A stretch of DNA of 38,446 bases from Mxb001 sp046046455 (lineage in GTDB: Bacteria; Actinomycetota; Actinomycetes; S36-B12), in the NCBI GenBank assembly GCA_046046455.1, contig JBJOJS010000030.1:1-38446 (forward strand), read 5' to 3'. The translations under genes and the position numbers were made by a program. A model generated the notes under the pieces. The model searched no databases and was not told where the DNA came from. It saw nothing but the letters and a program-made list of their open reading frames with translations. Positions 21,001 to 29,370 of the stretch are shown in pieces. The stretch's first letter is position 1, and each line of letters starts with the position of its first letter.

Positions 21001-22991
21001 TCGTCGTCGTCGCGGCGCGCGAGGATCTGCGCGACGACGCGCATCATCATCGCGGCGGAGAGGAAGAGGCCGACGAAACCGATGAGCCGCAGAGGATTAG
21101 CCACCGTGTCATTGGCCTCGAGTCCTCCCGCGATGAGCACCAGGCCTGACCCCACGAGCCCGACAACCCCGACCACGGTGAAGAGGATGCGATTGATCCA
21201 GTGCTCCACACGGTGGCCGTCGGCGCCGGAGTAGCGATCGATGCGCACGGTGAGCCGGCCGCTACGCGCCTGGAGCGCGAGATCCTCCGTCACCTGGGGC
21301 ATCGATCGCAGAATGGGCAGCGCGCGCACGAGCTCGCGGGTGAGCTGATCGCGCGGATCGAGCTCCTGGTGGGCGACGATCTCGCCCATGCGCTCCTGGG
21401 CTGAGGGGCCCATGCGGAAGTCCGGATCAAGGGCACGCAGCGTGCCGTCGAGGGTGAGGATTGCGCGGGCAAGGATCGTCAGGGAGGGCGGTGCACCTAC
21501 GCCGTGACGGTCGAGCACGCGGATGATCTCCGAGATCGCCGCCGGGTCGAAGCCGCCGCCCTGCAGCGTCGTGAGCACGACACCCAGATCGAATTCCAGC
21601 GACGTGATGTCGATGGTCTCCCCCGCCTGACCCGCGACTCGGCGCACGGCACGTGCGAGCACGGACGGATCGCGCAGGGTGAATCCCAGCGCCATCTGCT
21701 GCAGGCCCTCGAGTGTCACCGGATCGATCCAGCCGACGGCACCGAAGTCGATGAACCACAGCGTGCCCTGGGCATCCACGAGCACATTCCCCGGATGCGG
21801 ATCCGCGTGGTACACGCCGTCCGTGAGTATTTGCGCGAGGAATGAGTCGAGCAGGTTCTTCGCGAGCTGAGACCGGGCTACTCCGCAGGAATCGACCGCG
21901 GTCTGATCGGAGACCGACCTGCCCACCACCTCGTCCATCACGAGCACACGCCGAGTCGTCATGTCGGCGTAGATCTCCGGCAGGGCGACACCCTCATCGC
22001 CGACCCTGGCTCGGCGCATGGCCGCGTTGTTGGAGGCCTCTCGAGTGAAGTCGAGTTCCTCCGTGATCCCCGAGACCAGCTCACGTGCCAGGCCCACGAC
22101 TCCGACTCGGCGTGCGGCGGCCGACCGACGCTCGAGATTGCGTGCTCCGCCGATGAGGACCCGGCCGTCGATGGCCACGCTTTCCTCGACATCGGGCCGC
22201 TGCACCTTGACGATGACCCGCCTGCCATCGCGCAGGACCGCACGATGGGTCACCCCGATGGATGCCGCGGCGAGAGGCTGCTCGTCGAAACTCGTGAAGA
22301 TCACGTCGAGGGGTGCGCCGAGCTCGGTCTCGACCACCGATCGCACGACCGCGAAGGGCAGGCCGGGTACGGAGGACCGCAGCTGCGCGAGCTCGTCGGT
22401 GATGACGGGAGGAAGGAGGTCGTCTCGGGTGGAGGCGATCTGGCCGAATTTCACGAGCATGCCGCCGGACTCTTCGAGCGTGAGCCGCAGCGCGCGCGCC
22501 GTCTCGGGGGAGAGCAGCTCCGATCGCGATGCCAGTCGACGTCCGATCAGACCGTTGCCCCGCGCGATGCGTGCGATCTGGGTCAGGCGACGGGTGACCG
22601 CGATCCGCGCCTTGATCGCCCTGATGGGGCGCGGGAAGCGACGGCGCCCCCGACGGGGCCGGAGCATGGCGTCGATGACCAGGCTCGCAACCAGGGCGAC
22701 GATGAGTGCATATCCCAGCCAGGCCAGAACGAGGAGGAATGTGGCAGTCGAATCGGTCTCGAAATCGATCTCGACATTGCCCTGCACCTGAACGCCGAGC
22801 AGGACGAGGCCGCCAAGGAAGCCGATCACGCCTGCGGCCAGGGAGCGAAGGCGACCACGACGGACGTCGAGGATCCGCGCGGAGAGCCACCCCATGAAGA
22901 GCGAGGCGACGAAGACGAGGGCCAAGACGAGGATGAGGTCCCAGATGGAGCCCTCGCTCTGAATCACGCCCACATGTTCCCACGGCCCCAC
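20991..22991 (-). CDS. UbiB/ABC1-family membrane kinase-like protein
   Basis: This atypical protein-kinase-like ATPase has 666 residues. The N-terminus has three hydrophobic helices (about 19-37, 50-68, 84-108). The family's KxGQ signature is KFGQIASTRDDLLP (from residue 181), followed by GVTHRAVLRDGRRVIVKVQRPDVEE, the catalytic-loop region VYHADPHPGNVLVDAQG, and the metal-binding Asp in WFIDFGAVG. Two more helices end the protein before DDDDPF. UbiB proteins support prenyl-quinone synthesis or lipid handling; actinobacteria use menaquinone, so the role here is open. GTG 22991 is the longest start; GTG 22973 or 22967 are also possible and none has a clear ribosome binding site. Confidence 0.87.
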   Translation of the reverse strand: MGPWEHVGVIQSEGSIWDLILVLALVFVASLFMGWLSARILDVRRGRLRSLAAGVIGFLGGLVLLGVQVQGNVEIDFETDSTATFLLVLAWLGYALIVALVASLVIDAMLRPRRGRRRFPRPIRAIKARIAVTRRLTQIARIARGNGLIGRRLASRSELLSPETARALRLTLEESGGMLVKFGQIASTRDDLLPPVITDELAQLRSSVPGLPFAVVRSVVETELGAPLDVIFTSFDEQPLAAASIGVTHRAVLRDGRRVIVKVQRPDVEESVAIDGRVLIGGARNLERRSAAARRVGVVGLARELVSGITEELDFTREASNNAAMRRARVGDEGVALPEIYADMTTRRVLVMDEVVGRSVSDQTAVDSCGVARSQLAKNLLDSFLAQILTDGVYHADPHPGNVLVDAQGTLWFIDFGAVGWIDPVTLEGLQQMALGFTLRDPSVLARAVRRVAGQAGETIDITSLEFDLGVVLTTLQGGGFDPAAISEIIRVLDRHGVGAPPSLTILARAILTLDGTLRALDPDFRMGPSAQERMGEIVAHQELDPRDQLTRELVRALPILRSMPQVTEDLALQARSGRLTVRIDRYSGADGHRVEHWINRILFTVVGVVGLVGSGLVLIAGGLEANDTVANPLRLIGFVGLFLSAAMMMRVVAQILARRDDDDPF

Positions 22992-23050
22992 TCATGCGGG
23001 GGCGGAGTCCTGTGACAGGGCTCACCTTCGCGCGAGCCAGTGCTCGACCC

Positions 23051-23107
23051 GATGTCACCGCAGGTGATGCTTGATGTCACCGGCACGTCACGTCAGCGCC
23101 CTATAAA
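23051..23107 (+). promoter_or_regulatory. Repeat-rich control region and -10 of a small ORF
   Basis: GATGTCACCG occurs twice (23051-23060 and 23073-23082), 22 bp or about two helical turns apart. The first copy joins an inverted GGTGA to make TCACC-GCA-GGTGA (23055-23067). A near-consensus TATAAA follows at 23102-23107, 42 nt before the GTG at 23150. This AT-rich hexamer stands out in the GC-rich surroundings. Confidence 0.5.
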
Positions 23108-23149
23108 GGCGGTGGCAACTGCACCACCCGCTCCCACAAGGAGGACTCC

Positions 23150-23308
23150 GTGATCAGCACCACCCCCGCTGCCATCTCGATCCCGCTCACCGGCACGTGG
23201 TTTGCCCGCGTGGGCCTGCGGCCCTACGAGTTGCTCGGCATCTCCGAGCACACCGGCGGGACCCGCGCGCCGATCCGCACCCTGCCCCGCCTCGATCTCG
23301 CGGCCTAA
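23150..23308 (+). CDS. Small protein of 52 residues, function unknown
   Basis: A GTG start 5 nt after a perfect AAGGAGG (23138-23144) opens a 52-residue reading frame ending in TAA. The protein begins MISTTPAAISIPL and contains TWFARVGLRPYELLGISEHT and a C-terminal RAPIRTLPRLDLAA. It has no Cys, no membrane helix and no motif I recognise. A TATAAA -10 with repeated boxes lies upstream and a 6-bp hairpin begins 2 nt after the stop, so it looks like a complete, separately regulated gene. It is divergent from the UbiB-like gene and upstream of the SMP-30-like gene on the same strand. It could be a regulatory small protein or a peptide precursor; both are guesses. Confidence 0.6.
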   Translation: MISTTPAAISIPLTGTWFARVGLRPYELLGISEHTGGTRAPIRTLPRLDLAA

Positions 23309-23309
23309 A

Positions 23310-23326
23310 CCGCCCCTGACGGGCGG
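23310..23326 (+). terminator. Hairpin after the small ORF
   Basis: CCGCCC (23310-23315) pairs with GGGCGG (23321-23326) across a 5-nt loop, starting one base after the TAA at 23306-23308. It ends 21 nt before the next gene start, so it would separate the small ORF from the SMP-30-like gene. Confidence 0.5.
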
Positions 23327-23347
23327 GAAGGGGGCCAGGATGGGGGC

Positions 23348-24349
23348 ATGGCCAAGACCCGCCTGATCCCCCGACGCTGGCGCCCACCCCAGGACGTCGG
23401 GCTTCGTGGGCCCTTCGCGCCCAATCAGGCCCTCGCCGACGTAGAGGTGATCCCGCTGCCCGGCTCGGGCGCGGAGGACGTCGCCGTCGACTCCACCGGA
23501 GCGATCTACACCGGCACCCGCGAGGGCTACCTGCTGCGCATCTCCCCTGACGGTCGCAGCGTCGAACGCCTCGCGCAAACCGGTGGCCGTCCCCTAGGCA
23601 TCGAGATCCATCCCGAGGGCTGGCTCGTCGTATGCGATGCGCACCGCGGCCTGCTGCGGATCGATCCCACTACCGGCGACATCACCGAACTCGTGACTGC
23701 GGTCGGTGGTCGGCCGATGCGCTTCACCAACAACTGCTCGGTGGCACAGGACGGCACCATCTACTTCTCCGATTCCTCACAGCACTTCGGGCTCGAGGAG
23801 TTCAAGGGCGACATCCTCTCCCACACGGGCAGCGGCAGGTTGATCCGTCGGGATCCTGACGGCACGGTCACGGTGCTCCTCGACGACCTCGACTTCGCCA
23901 ATGGCGTCGCCCTCGCGCAGGATGAGTCCTTCGTCCTCGTCGCGGAGACCGGGGGCTATCGCATCACGCGGCTTGATCTCACCGGGCCGGAGGCGGGGCG
24001 CCGCTCCGTCATCGTCGACAACCTCCCGGGCATGCCCGACAACATGTCCACCGGGAGCAATGGCATCTTCTGGATCGCCCTGCCGTCCGCGCGAAATCGC
24101 CTCCTCGATCTCCTGCTGCCCCGGCCGGGATTGCTGCGCTCCGCCGTGTGGGCGCTTCCCGATCGCCTGCAGCCCGATGTCACGCGGATCACCTGGGTGG
24201 TGGGCATCGACGGTGAGGGAGACGTCATGCACAACCTCCAGGCATCCGGGGAGCGGTTCCACTACGTCACCGGTGTGCGCGAGCACGCGGGGCAGCTCTA
24301 CCTCGGGAGCCTCGTCGAACCCGGGGTCGCCGTGGTCTCCCTGGGATGA
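23348..24349 (+). CDS. SMP-30/gluconolactonase or strictosidine-synthase-like beta-propeller protein
   Basis: This 333-residue six-bladed propeller protein starts with a basic segment and PNQALADVEVIPLPGSGAEDVAVD. It has blade repeats such as GAIYTGTREGYLLRISPDG, EIHPEGWLVVCDAHRGLLRID and NNCSVAQDGTIYFSDSS, with NGVALAQDESFVLVAETGGYRITR, and ends LYLGSLVEPGVAVVSLG. Animal and bacterial relatives include lactonases and arylesterases, and plant relatives make alkaloids; the substrate cannot be read here. No signal peptide is clear. The ATG follows CAGGAT and a 6-nt spacer, similar to the leaderless starts nearby, though GGCCAGGA could be a weak ribosome binding site. Confidence 0.8.
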   Translation: MAKTRLIPRRWRPPQDVGLRGPFAPNQALADVEVIPLPGSGAEDVAVDSTGAIYTGTREGYLLRISPDGRSVERLAQTGGRPLGIEIHPEGWLVVCDAHRGLLRIDPTTGDITELVTAVGGRPMRFTNNCSVAQDGTIYFSDSSQHFGLEEFKGDILSHTGSGRLIRRDPDGTVTVLLDDLDFANGVALAQDESFVLVAETGGYRITRLDLTGPEAGRRSVIVDNLPGMPDNMSTGSNGIFWIALPSARNRLLDLLLPRPGLLRSAVWALPDRLQPDVTRITWVVGIDGEGDVMHNLQASGERFHYVTGVREHAGQLYLGSLVEPGVAVVSLG

Positions 24350-24386
24350 CATACGCCCGAAACACGGGACTGCTAGGACTGCTCCC

Positions 24387-25943
24387 GTGAAGACCGTGAC
24401 GGGAGTTCCGGCGTACGACGAGATGTACGTCGACGACGCACCGCGCGGACCGCAAGAGGAGCTCCACCGCGTCCTCGATCGACTCAGCCCGGAGGAGCTG
24501 CACGACCGGGCGCGTCTCCGCGACGCGTACCTCGACCGCAACGGGATCACGTTCACGCTCGGCGAGCGCGAGCGACCGCTCCCCATGGATCTCATCCCGC
24601 GCATCATCACGGCCGAGGAATGGTGCGTGATCGAAGCGGGCGTCGTGCAGCGCATCGAGGCGCTCGAGATGTTCCTCTCCGACGTCTACGGCCCGGGCGA
24701 GGTGCTCGCCGATGGGGTTGTGCCGCGGCGACTCGTGACCACGTCGACTCACTTCCACCGGCAGGCGTGGGGAATGCAGCCCCCCAACGGCGTGCGGATA
24801 CACATCTCCGGCATCGACCTGATCCGCGACGAGGAGGGGCGGTTCCGGGTACTGGAGGACAACCTGCGCAATCCCTCCGGGGTCTCCTACGTGCTCCAGA
24901 ACCGCCGCACGCTCGCGCACGTGCTGCCCGAGGTGTTCGCCGGCCATGTCGTACGGCCCGTCGCCGAGTACCCGGAGCGACTGGAGAAGGCACTGCGCCA
25001 GGCGGCGCCCGTGAGCAACCCCGTGATCGTGGTCCTCACCCCCGGCGTGCACAACTCCGCGCACTACGAGCACGCCTTCCTCGCTCGCAACATGGGTGTT
25101 GAACTCGTCGAGGGTCGCGACCTCTACTGCCGCGATGATCGGGTGTGGATGCGCACGACGCTAGGACCCCGTCAGGTGGACGTCATCTATCGCCGCATCG
25201 ACGACGACTACCTCGACCCGCTCCAGTTGCGTCCGGACAGCATCCTCGGCGTCCCCGGCGTGCTCAACGCGGCTCGGGCTGGCAATGTCACGATCGCCAA
25301 TGCCGTCGGCAACGGCGTCGCCGATGACAAGGCCATTTACCCCTACGTGCCGGCACTGATCCGCTACTACCTCGGCACCGAGCCGATCCTCCCGAATGTC
25401 GACACGTACGACCTGGCCGATGATGAGCAGCGGGCGCACGTGTTCGCGAATGTGGACCGCATGGTCATCAAGCCGAGTGACGCTTCCGGTGGCTATGGCC
25501 TGCTCATGGGCCCGAGCGCGTCCGATGAGGAGATCGCGCACACCCGGGCGGCCGTGGAGTCCCACCCGCGGGGTTGGATCGCCCAGCCGGTGGTCACCTT
25601 CTCCACATGCCCCACGGTTGTCGAGGGGGGCCGTGTGGACGCACGGCACGTGGACCTGCGCCCCTTCGCCGTCAATGACGGCGACGAGATCTACGTGCTT
25701 CCCGGTGGGCTCACCCGCGTGGCGCTCCCCGAAGGGAGCCTCGTCGTCAACTCCAGCCAAGGTGGCGGGTCCAAGGACACCTGGGTACTCGACTCTGCGG
25801 GTCCGGAGTCCCGCCCCCAGCCGCGGCGGCGGCGCAGGGCCGAGGTCGAACCCGACCTCGCGGCTCGGCACGAGGCTCCTCGCACCCACGACGAGCGACT
25901 CCAGCAGCAGGAGCGCCAGCAGCAGCAGGGACCGACATGCTGA
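24387..25943 (+). CDS. Circularly permuted ATP-grasp type 2 family protein
   Basis: This 518-residue predicted peptide-type ligase belongs to the circularly permuted ATP-grasp family. Characteristic stretches are PMDLIPRIITAEEW, IHISGIDLIRDEEGRFRVLEDN with the following NPSGVSYVLQNR, VIVVLTPGVHNSAHYEHAFLA, AVGNGVADDKAIYPYVP, and the phosphate/metal region VIKPSDASGGYGLLMG and DLRPFAV. The C-terminal 50 residues are low-complexity (Arg-rich, then LQQQERQQQQGPTC), ending in Cys. GTG 24387 lacks a ribosome binding site and follows TAGGACT by 6 nt. The stop overlaps the alpha-E gene by 7 bases. This family, alpha-E protein and transglutaminase form a recurrent operon predicted to make or attach short peptides; no substrate is known to me. 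Confidence 0.88.
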   Translation: MKTVTGVPAYDEMYVDDAPRGPQEELHRVLDRLSPEELHDRARLRDAYLDRNGITFTLGERERPLPMDLIPRIITAEEWCVIEAGVVQRIEALEMFLSDVYGPGEVLADGVVPRRLVTTSTHFHRQAWGMQPPNGVRIHISGIDLIRDEEGRFRVLEDNLRNPSGVSYVLQNRRTLAHVLPEVFAGHVVRPVAEYPERLEKALRQAAPVSNPVIVVLTPGVHNSAHYEHAFLARNMGVELVEGRDLYCRDDRVWMRTTLGPRQVDVIYRRIDDDYLDPLQLRPDSILGVPGVLNAARAGNVTIANAVGNGVADDKAIYPYVPALIRYYLGTEPILPNVDTYDLADDEQRAHVFANVDRMVIKPSDASGGYGLLMGPSASDEEIAHTRAAVESHPRGWIAQPVVTFSTCPTVVEGGRVDARHVDLRPFAVNDGDEIYVLPGGLTRVALPEGSLVVNSSQGGGSKDTWVLDSAGPESRPQPRRRRRAEVEPDLAARHEAPRTHDERLQQQERQQQQGPTC

Positions 25944-26845
25944 GTCGTCTTGCGGAGTCCTTCTTCTGGATTGGGCGCTACCTCGAGCGCGCGCACGCCA
26001 GCGCTCGCATGGTCGCCGAGCACCACCAGCTCATGGTCGAGGAGGCTCCCGCCGACGAGGGCGCCGCCTGCGCGATGCTGCTCGATGCCCTGTCCCTCTC
26101 CGAGCACAACCCGGGAGGAAGTGTCGATCTCGTCAGCGCCGTACTCGGCTCAGCGGAGCGCCCCTCGACCGTTGCCGGCGCCATGGCGGCGGCGCGGGCC
26201 AATGCGCTCGCCGTCCGGGACGTGCTGTCGGTTGAGGTCTTCGAAGCTCTCAACGCTGCCCATCTGTCGGTCGTACGCGGGCTGGGTCTCACCCGCGTCG
26301 ACAGCCCCGGTGTCTCGTTGCATCGCGTGGTCGAACGCCTCCTGGTCGTGCACGGTGTCATCGCCTGGGCCATGCCGCGCGATGAGGCGTATCACTTCCT
26401 CGTTCTCGGTCGATCGCTCGAGCGGATCGACATGACGGCGCGTCTCCTGGCCGTGCAGCATGACGCGCTGTGGCCCGAGTCGGGTCCCGTAGCAGCACTG
26501 CGGTCAGCGGCGGCTCACTCGGCATATCTACGACGGGCCGCCGTAGACGGTGACGGGGTCCGCGAGTTCCTCGTGCTCGACCCCGACTTCCCGCGGTCGA
26601 TGCGGCGTAGCGCCGTGGAAGCCGAGGAGGCCGTGCGTTCGATCATGGCCCTCGGAGCGGGTGGAGGCACCGAGCTGCTGCGCGAGGTCGGCATGCTGCG
26701 CTCCGCGCTCGAATTCGCCGTCCGGCCGACCCCCGACGACGTCGATCGACTCGCCGAGCAGGCACGCATCGCCGCCATGACCGCCTCCGACATTGCCGAC
26801 GTGGCTTTCTTCCGCCAGTCCGGCACGATCGTGTGGAGCCACTGA
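25937..26845 (+). CDS. Alpha-E domain protein
   Basis: This 302-residue, mostly alpha-helical protein of the alpha-E family begins with the signature MLSRLAESFFWIGRYLERA, includes FEALNAAHLSVVRG in the middle and AMPRDEAYHFLVLGRSLERID. It lacks recognisable catalytic residues and is thought to work with the ATP-grasp partner, whose gene overlaps its start by 7 bases. Its stop overlaps the transglutaminase-like start by one base (TGATG), so all three are translationally coupled. The biochemical role is unproven. Confidence 0.88.
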   Translation: MLSRLAESFFWIGRYLERAHASARMVAEHHQLMVEEAPADEGAACAMLLDALSLSEHNPGGSVDLVSAVLGSAERPSTVAGAMAAARANALAVRDVLSVEVFEALNAAHLSVVRGLGLTRVDSPGVSLHRVVERLLVVHGVIAWAMPRDEAYHFLVLGRSLERIDMTARLLAVQHDALWPESGPVAALRSAAAHSAYLRRAAVDGDGVREFLVLDPDFPRSMRRSAVEAEEAVRSIMALGAGGGTELLREVGMLRSALEFAVRPTPDDVDRLAEQARIAAMTASDIADVAFFRQSGTIVWSH

Positions 26846-27720
26846 TGGGCGGCGTGCCGGAGCCCGGGGGTGGACGTCGGCTCCACATCTCGCACCGCAC
26901 CGGCTATCGCTACGCGGGAGTAGTCGATGCCAGCTTCAACGAAGTCCGCATGACGCCCCTGCACCGAGACGGTCAGGCACTCCTCGCGCACGCACTGCAC
27001 GTGACTCCGACTGCCGCCGTGCAGTCCTACGTTGACTACTGGGGCGCCCACGTCGAGTCCTTCGATGTCCACCAACCCCACGACCGGCTCGAGGTCGTAT
27101 CGGTGAGCGCGGTGGACACTCCCCCTCATCGCCGTGTCGACGCGCGCGCGACCTGGGACACGGTGACCTCCGACAAAGTCGCGGACCGATGGGCCGAATA
27201 CCTGACTGCGACAGGGTACGTCGATGATGCGTCGCGCGATCCCGAGCGCTCCGTCGTCGTGGAGATGGTGCGCCAGGCCCGCACCCCTCGCGATGCGGTG
27301 GAGGTAGCGGTCGGAGTCGTGCGCGACCGCATCGCCTACACACCGGGCGTGACCACGGCCTACACGACCGCTCGGGAGGCATGGGCTGAGGGGCATGGAG
27401 TCTGCCAGGACTTCGCGCACTCCACCCTCGCGCTGCTGCGCGCGGCTCGCATTCCCGCTCGCTACGTCAGTGGCTATTTGCACTCGCTCGAGGAACGGAT
27501 AGGGGAGACGATCGCCGGTGAGAGCCACGCCTGGGTGGAGTACTGGGACGGCGACTGGCACTCCATCGATCCGACCAACGATCGAGAGGTCGGTCCCGCT
27601 CATGTCGTCGTCGCGCGCGGCCGCGACTACGCGGACGTCCCACCACTGAAGGGGATCTACGCCGGCGGGGCCAGCGAGGCGCTGGGCGTTGTTGTCGAGA
27701 TCACACAGCAGCAGCGCTAG
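26845..27720 (+). CDS. Transglutaminase-like cysteine protease family protein
   Basis: This 291-residue protein has the N-terminal beta domain that usually precedes bacterial transglutaminase cores (HISHRTGYRYAGVVDASFNEVRMTP), then a papain-like core with all three catalytic residues visible: Cys in HGVCQDFAHSTLALLRAA, His in GESHAWVEYW and Asp in IDPTND. Such proteins may be proteases, amidases or crosslinking enzymes. It is third in the ATP-grasp/alpha-E operon, suggesting removal or transfer of the peptide made by the ligase. Start ATG 26845 is coupled to the alpha-E stop. Its TAG stop overlaps the TAG of the convergent decarboxylase gene. Confidence 0.87.
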   Translation: MGGVPEPGGGRRLHISHRTGYRYAGVVDASFNEVRMTPLHRDGQALLAHALHVTPTAAVQSYVDYWGAHVESFDVHQPHDRLEVVSVSAVDTPPHRRVDARATWDTVTSDKVADRWAEYLTATGYVDDASRDPERSVVVEMVRQARTPRDAVEVAVGVVRDRIAYTPGVTTAYTTAREAWAEGHGVCQDFAHSTLALLRAARIPARYVSGYLHSLEERIGETIAGESHAWVEYWDGDWHSIDPTNDREVGPAHVVVARGRDYADVPPLKGIYAGGASEALGVVVEITQQQR

Positions 27721-29354
27721 ACACGCTTGCCGAGTGCGTCGGTGAGGCGCAAGAGAGCCGGACTGCGATCACCCTGTGGCACCACCGCTCGGATGATGCA
27801 CAACTCATTCACGGACATCGCCTCGGCAAGAGCCATATCGAGTTGGTCCTCCGTGGATGCGAGCCACCCGCGCCCGGTGCCGAACACCGTCGTCAAGTGC
27901 TCGGCCTGCAGGGCGGGGATGTCGTTGAAGGCACCGTCCTTCATGGGCCTCTGGGTGCCGTAGCCGTTGTTATCCAGGACGAGGATCACCGGCTTCACGC
28001 CGTGGAAGGCAGCAGACGCGGCCTCGAGTCCCGTCATCGCGAAGGCACCGTCACCGACGAGCACGACCGGACGCAGATGCGGCTCAGCGATGCCAGCGCC
28101 GAGAGCGGCAGGAACGGCGTACCCCATCGTCGCGTAGTAGGCGCTGGCCAGACACCAGTGCGGGGCGGAGAGATCGACGGAGGCGAAGAGGCACTCCCCG
28201 GGGTCGACGAGGAGTCCGTGGCGATCATCGAGATGCGCATCCACCGCCGCGATCACACGCGCGACGCTCAGCGGTGTGCCTGATTGCGCGATGAAGCGAG
28301 TGTGGGGATGCACCGGCGATGTCAGCGGATCACCCTGGCCACGCGCCGCCTCAGCAAGAGCGGGAAGGAATGCCCAGAGCGGCACATCCTTGTAGGTGCG
28401 CAGCCCGATCGTCACCTCGGTGTCCTGCGCGTCGATGTGGCGGTGGGGGTCGAGATGTGCCGTGAAGGCTCCCATGGTCAGGTCGGTGTTGAGCACCCCG
28501 AAGCTCACGACCGTGCTGGCACCCTCGACGCGCTCGACGACCTCGGGGGAGGACACCGCACCCATGTAGACGCCCAGCGAGAGTGGATGCCGCTCGGGGA
28601 AGAGACCCTTGGCGAGCGAGCTCGTCGCCACCGGCACCTGGAGGCGCTCGGCGGCGGCTGTGAGCGCCGGACCGAGACCGCGTCGCCACACCATGGCGCC
28701 GGCGTGGACCACGGGTGTGTGCGAGTCAGCGAGGCACTCCATGGCATCGGCCACCGCGGCGCGCAGGCGGTCGTCGTCGACGGTGGGCAGGTGGGCGCGC
28801 AGGTGCTCATGACGCGGAGGAGCAATCGCCACCTCGACCATGTCGCGGGGGATCTCGAGATAGCCGGGACGTTGCTCGGACAGCACCTCGGCGATCACGC
28901 GGTCGATCTCGTCTGCGGCGATCGCGGGGTTGTCGATGACCGCCTGGGCGCAGGTGAGCTCTTCGAAGACGACGAGCTGCGAGTCAAAGTTGCGGATCTT
29001 GTGGTGCAGGAGCACGTCACCGGCGCGCTCCCGCAAGCCGGGAGCACCGGAGACGACGAGGAGAGGCACCTGCTCGGCCCATGCCCCCGCGACGGCATTG
29101 GCGATCTTGAGACCGCCCACGCCGTAGGTGACCGCGACGACACCGAGACCCTTGAGTCGGGCGTAGGCATCGGCGGCGAACGCCGCACCCTGCTCGTCGG
29201 CGGTGACGAGGATGGGGAAGCCGAACTCCTCGAGATCGGCGAAGAGACGCAGCGCGTAATCGCCGACGATGCCGAACCCCTCAGCAACCCCGCGTTCGCG
29301 GAGGCGGTTCGCCAAGTGCTGCGGGATGGTGAGCTCGTCCGCGTTGATCGTCAC
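27717..29354 (-). CDS. TPP-dependent 2-oxoacid decarboxylase (indolepyruvate/phenylpyruvate decarboxylase type)
   Basis: This 545-residue ThDP enzyme removes CO2 from a 2-oxoacid to give an aldehyde. It has the ThDP glutamate in TADEQGAAFAADAYARL (E54), a middle domain with HAGAMVWRRGLG, and the C-terminal cofactor motif from VGDGAFAMTG to DNNGYGT. Similarity of layout is to pyruvate/indolepyruvate decarboxylases rather than acetolactate synthase. The exact substrate cannot be read. The GTG start follows TAGCCT and 6 nt, a leaderless arrangement, even though the YczE-like gene ends 16 nt upstream on the same strand. The 3' end overlaps the transglutaminase-like gene by 4 bases (CTAG). Confidence 0.87.
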   Translation of the reverse strand: MTINADELTIPQHLANRLRERGVAEGFGIVGDYALRLFADLEEFGFPILVTADEQGAAFAADAYARLKGLGVVAVTYGVGGLKIANAVAGAWAEQVPLLVVSGAPGLRERAGDVLLHHKIRNFDSQLVVFEELTCAQAVIDNPAIAADEIDRVIAEVLSEQRPGYLEIPRDMVEVAIAPPRHEHLRAHLPTVDDDRLRAAVADAMECLADSHTPVVHAGAMVWRRGLGPALTAAAERLQVPVATSSLAKGLFPERHPLSLGVYMGAVSSPEVVERVEGASTVVSFGVLNTDLTMGAFTAHLDPHRHIDAQDTEVTIGLRTYKDVPLWAFLPALAEAARGQGDPLTSPVHPHTRFIAQSGTPLSVARVIAAVDAHLDDRHGLLVDPGECLFASVDLSAPHWCLASAYYATMGYAVPAALGAGIAEPHLRPVVLVGDGAFAMTGLEAASAAFHGVKPVILVLDNNGYGTQRPMKDGAFNDIPALQAEHLTTVFGTGRGWLASTEDQLDMALAEAMSVNELCIIRAVVPQGDRSPALLRLTDALGKRV

Positions 29355-29360
29355 GCCGGC

Positions 29361-29366
29361 AGGCTA
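29361..29366 (-). promoter_or_regulatory. -10 element of the 2-oxoacid decarboxylase gene, leaderless arrangement
   Basis: On the minus strand TAGCCT is followed by GCCGGC and the GTG at 29354. No ribosome binding site is present. The gene can therefore be expressed separately from the YczE-like gene upstream. Confidence 0.5.
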
Positions 29367-29370
29367 ATGG

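Noticed and set aside
23093..23578. A 161-residue minus-strand frame opposite the small ORF and SMP-30-like gene
   Set aside because: It is antisense to a well-supported coding region and low in complexity, typical of shadow frames in GC-rich DNA.
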